Position numbers and translations under genes: made by a program
Shown: one piece after another, positions 61,901 through 64,000 of the stretch
Numbering within the stretch: position 1 is the first letter of the stretch
Layout: every line of letters begins with the position of its first letter
NCBI GenBank assembly: GCA_949825065.1
Contig: OX463841.1
Span: 21,868,078 to 21,932,077 of the forward strand
Length of the DNA: 64,000 bases
Direction: 5' to 3'
DNA from: Odontocerum albicorne
Lineage: Eukaryota; Arthropoda; Insecta; Trichoptera; Odontoceridae
Notes under the pieces: model-generated
Told to the model about the DNA's origin: nothing
The model's input: only the letters and a program-made list of their open reading frames with translations
Databases searched by the model: none

Positions 61901-62560
61901 AGTTTATAGGCAAAAATAAAGAAAAAATATTATGAAAGCTTTAATACTGTGATTACTACAGTTATCTGAAGTTCTTAAAAACATCTTAATTGAAGGTGGA
62001 ATATTCAACAGTTTTTTTATTTTTTTACAGTTCATATGTAGAATAAGTAAGATATTTGTGAACGTGATGTCTTTTAAAATACCACTAGGGATATTCAAAA
62101 AAATTCAGTCGGAGTGGTTATGTCATTATTTTCTAGCTATTATTAATCATAAAGTGAGGATAGTTAGTGTTATGAAAACCGCAATATATTTTTTTACTCC
62201 TCTTTAGGGCGTGTAGAAAAAATGGTAATGTTCAAACAAAATATTCATTTAAAACATGTTTCCAAAATAAATACTACAAGTCCAATTATTTGTTACATGA
62301 ACCAAAGTACATTATGCATTGAATATAAGTTTTCATGTTCATATTATTGTATATGAACATTCATTGACTGAACATTTTTACGTAAAGCAACAAAATTAGT
62401 ATTGTATAAACATGAGATCAGACTATGCCATATTTTTAGGAATGATTCAATTGTAATCTTACTAAATGGGTAACGTTGAATAGTTTACATGGGTCACAAT
62501 AATTGTAGATCCTAACGACGTGTTCTATGTACGTAAAATTATTAGTTACTTTCGTAAAAG
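58970..62560. other. Long AT-rich stretch, nothing recognised
   Basis: About 3.6 kb with no supported exon, RNA gene or repeat family. Octamer TACGAGTA at 59890. It lies downstream of the senseless stop codon on the minus strand, so part could be 3' UTR or downstream intergenic DNA. Confidence 0.5.
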
Positions 62561-62569
62561 TATCTGAGG

Positions 62570-63200
62570 TGTGAGATCCATGTGTGAGATCACAACGTGT
62601 CATTCTCGCAGAAATGAATCAGTGGAACTCTAACATAATGGATCCCGCTTAACTTCACAAATATACAGATATGCCAAAGTCGTATCCACTAGAATCAAGT
62701 TAGCTGGTCAAGTTTTAATAAAGTTCATATTAAAATGCTTTACTCTTTGAAACAGAAAGGTGGAACTTCTTCAAAACAAAGCTGGTTCAACTGATGCTGA
62801 TCGACGGTGTCCCAACTCGATACGAATCATAATGGTTTAATATACGAGTACAATTATTGCAGAATGAATATCCTATACACCAGTTTAACTTCGAATTACT
62901 TAATGTGAGATCATAACACGTTAACTCAAAGGAATGGATCAGTGGAATTTCTACAAAATGGAACATACTGAACAGTTGATTAATCATAATTCTTATAAAG
63001 TTAAGCCATAGATACGTGCCAGAATAAATACAATCTATTGAATGGTTCAATTTGCATCATGACATACGGTTCATAAGTGAGATCATACACGCTGGAATGG
63101 ATCTGTGGGACTTCTCCAGAACGAAGTTCGCTGGTTTAACCGATGCTGGTCGACAGTGTCCCAAGTCGACGCAGGTCAGAGATGAGATCACAGCGCGTCG
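62570..63200. repeat. Imperfect repeated modules downstream of the senseless exon
   Basis: The phrase gtgagatca recurs at 62583, 62905 and 63078 (tgagatcac again at 63184). Each of the first three is followed by a (g/a)aatggatc.gtgg.a.ttct word. A module gtggaacttcttcaaaacaa with gctggttcaactgatgctga and tcgac.gtgtccca appears at 62761-62815 and 63107-63164. The copies are strongly diverged. It might be an old tandem duplication, a transposon fragment, or repeated 3' UTR sequence. Confidence 0.5.
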
Positions 63201-63244
63201 TGTACAAAGGGCTGGTGTGATTGTGGCGCAGGCGGGGCGCACCC

Positions 63245-63930
<686 letters not shown>

Positions 63931-63939
63931 GCTACTAGG

Positions 63940-64000
63940 CTCGTCCAGAAAGTAAAGAACGATTGCGCACCACGCCCTGCGACAATCTTCCACCACCGCG
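63940..64000 (+). mobile_element. Mariner-like terminal sequence at the window edge
   Basis: The phrase aggctcgtccagaaagtaaa followed by gaacg resembles the terminal repeat of mariner-type elements (ggg.gtcc..aaagtaa..). The element would continue outside the window and within the presumed senseless intron. Confidence 0.4.

Overview
The window reads as an AT-rich insect (arthropod) nuclear chromosome segment. It has long TA microsatellites, many decayed transposable elements, tRNA-derived SINEs and one unmistakable animal gene exon. At the extreme right, on the minus strand, lies the last coding exon of a senseless/Gfi-1 family C2H2 zinc-finger gene (63245-63459). It has a clear splice acceptor and a GC-rich coding sequence set in DNA that is roughly two-thirds AT. 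The order of insect cannot be fixed from what I see. Apart from this exon and one candidate exon at 55250-55443, I see no convincing host coding sequence, so most of the window is intergenic or intronic DNA built from repeats.

Layout. 1-6 kb: a degenerate mariner copy, two short inverted-repeat elements, a Tc1/mariner-like remnant and a third inverted-repeat element. 6-23 kb: LINE 3'-end fragments, several tRNA-derived SINEs of two families, short tandem duplications and long AT-rich stretches with nothing recognisable. 23-25 kb: a Helitron whose exact ends can be read (23177-24753) because it split an older LINE copy; it carries two tandem copies of a helicase fragment. 26-38 kb: further SINE families, LINE remnants, a possible LTR primer-binding site and several GC-rich islands. 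39-44 kb: a 306-bp AT tract, a 55-bp minisatellite, LINE and mariner remnants, a 200-N assembly gap, and twelve apparently identical 67-bp repeats derived from a SINE tail. 45-58 kb: more LINE and mariner pieces. These include a 5'-truncated non-LTR retrotransposon with a readable reverse-transcriptase domain (52022-53620), whose 3' end matches the tail of one SINE family. 59-62.5 kb: AT-rich, nothing recognised. 62.5-64 kb: imperfect repeats and then the senseless exon.

How the parts relate. LINE 52022-53620 and SINE family A share a 3' tail, which fits the LINE machinery having mobilised the SINE. The 67-bp array at 42753-43556 is that same tail amplified in tandem. One LINE family recurs about a dozen times on both strands and acts as the substrate for other insertions, including the Helitron. 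The most unusual signal not tied to any element is the octamer TACGAGTA/TACTCGTA, found 26 times by eye across the window, far above a rough composition-based expectation.
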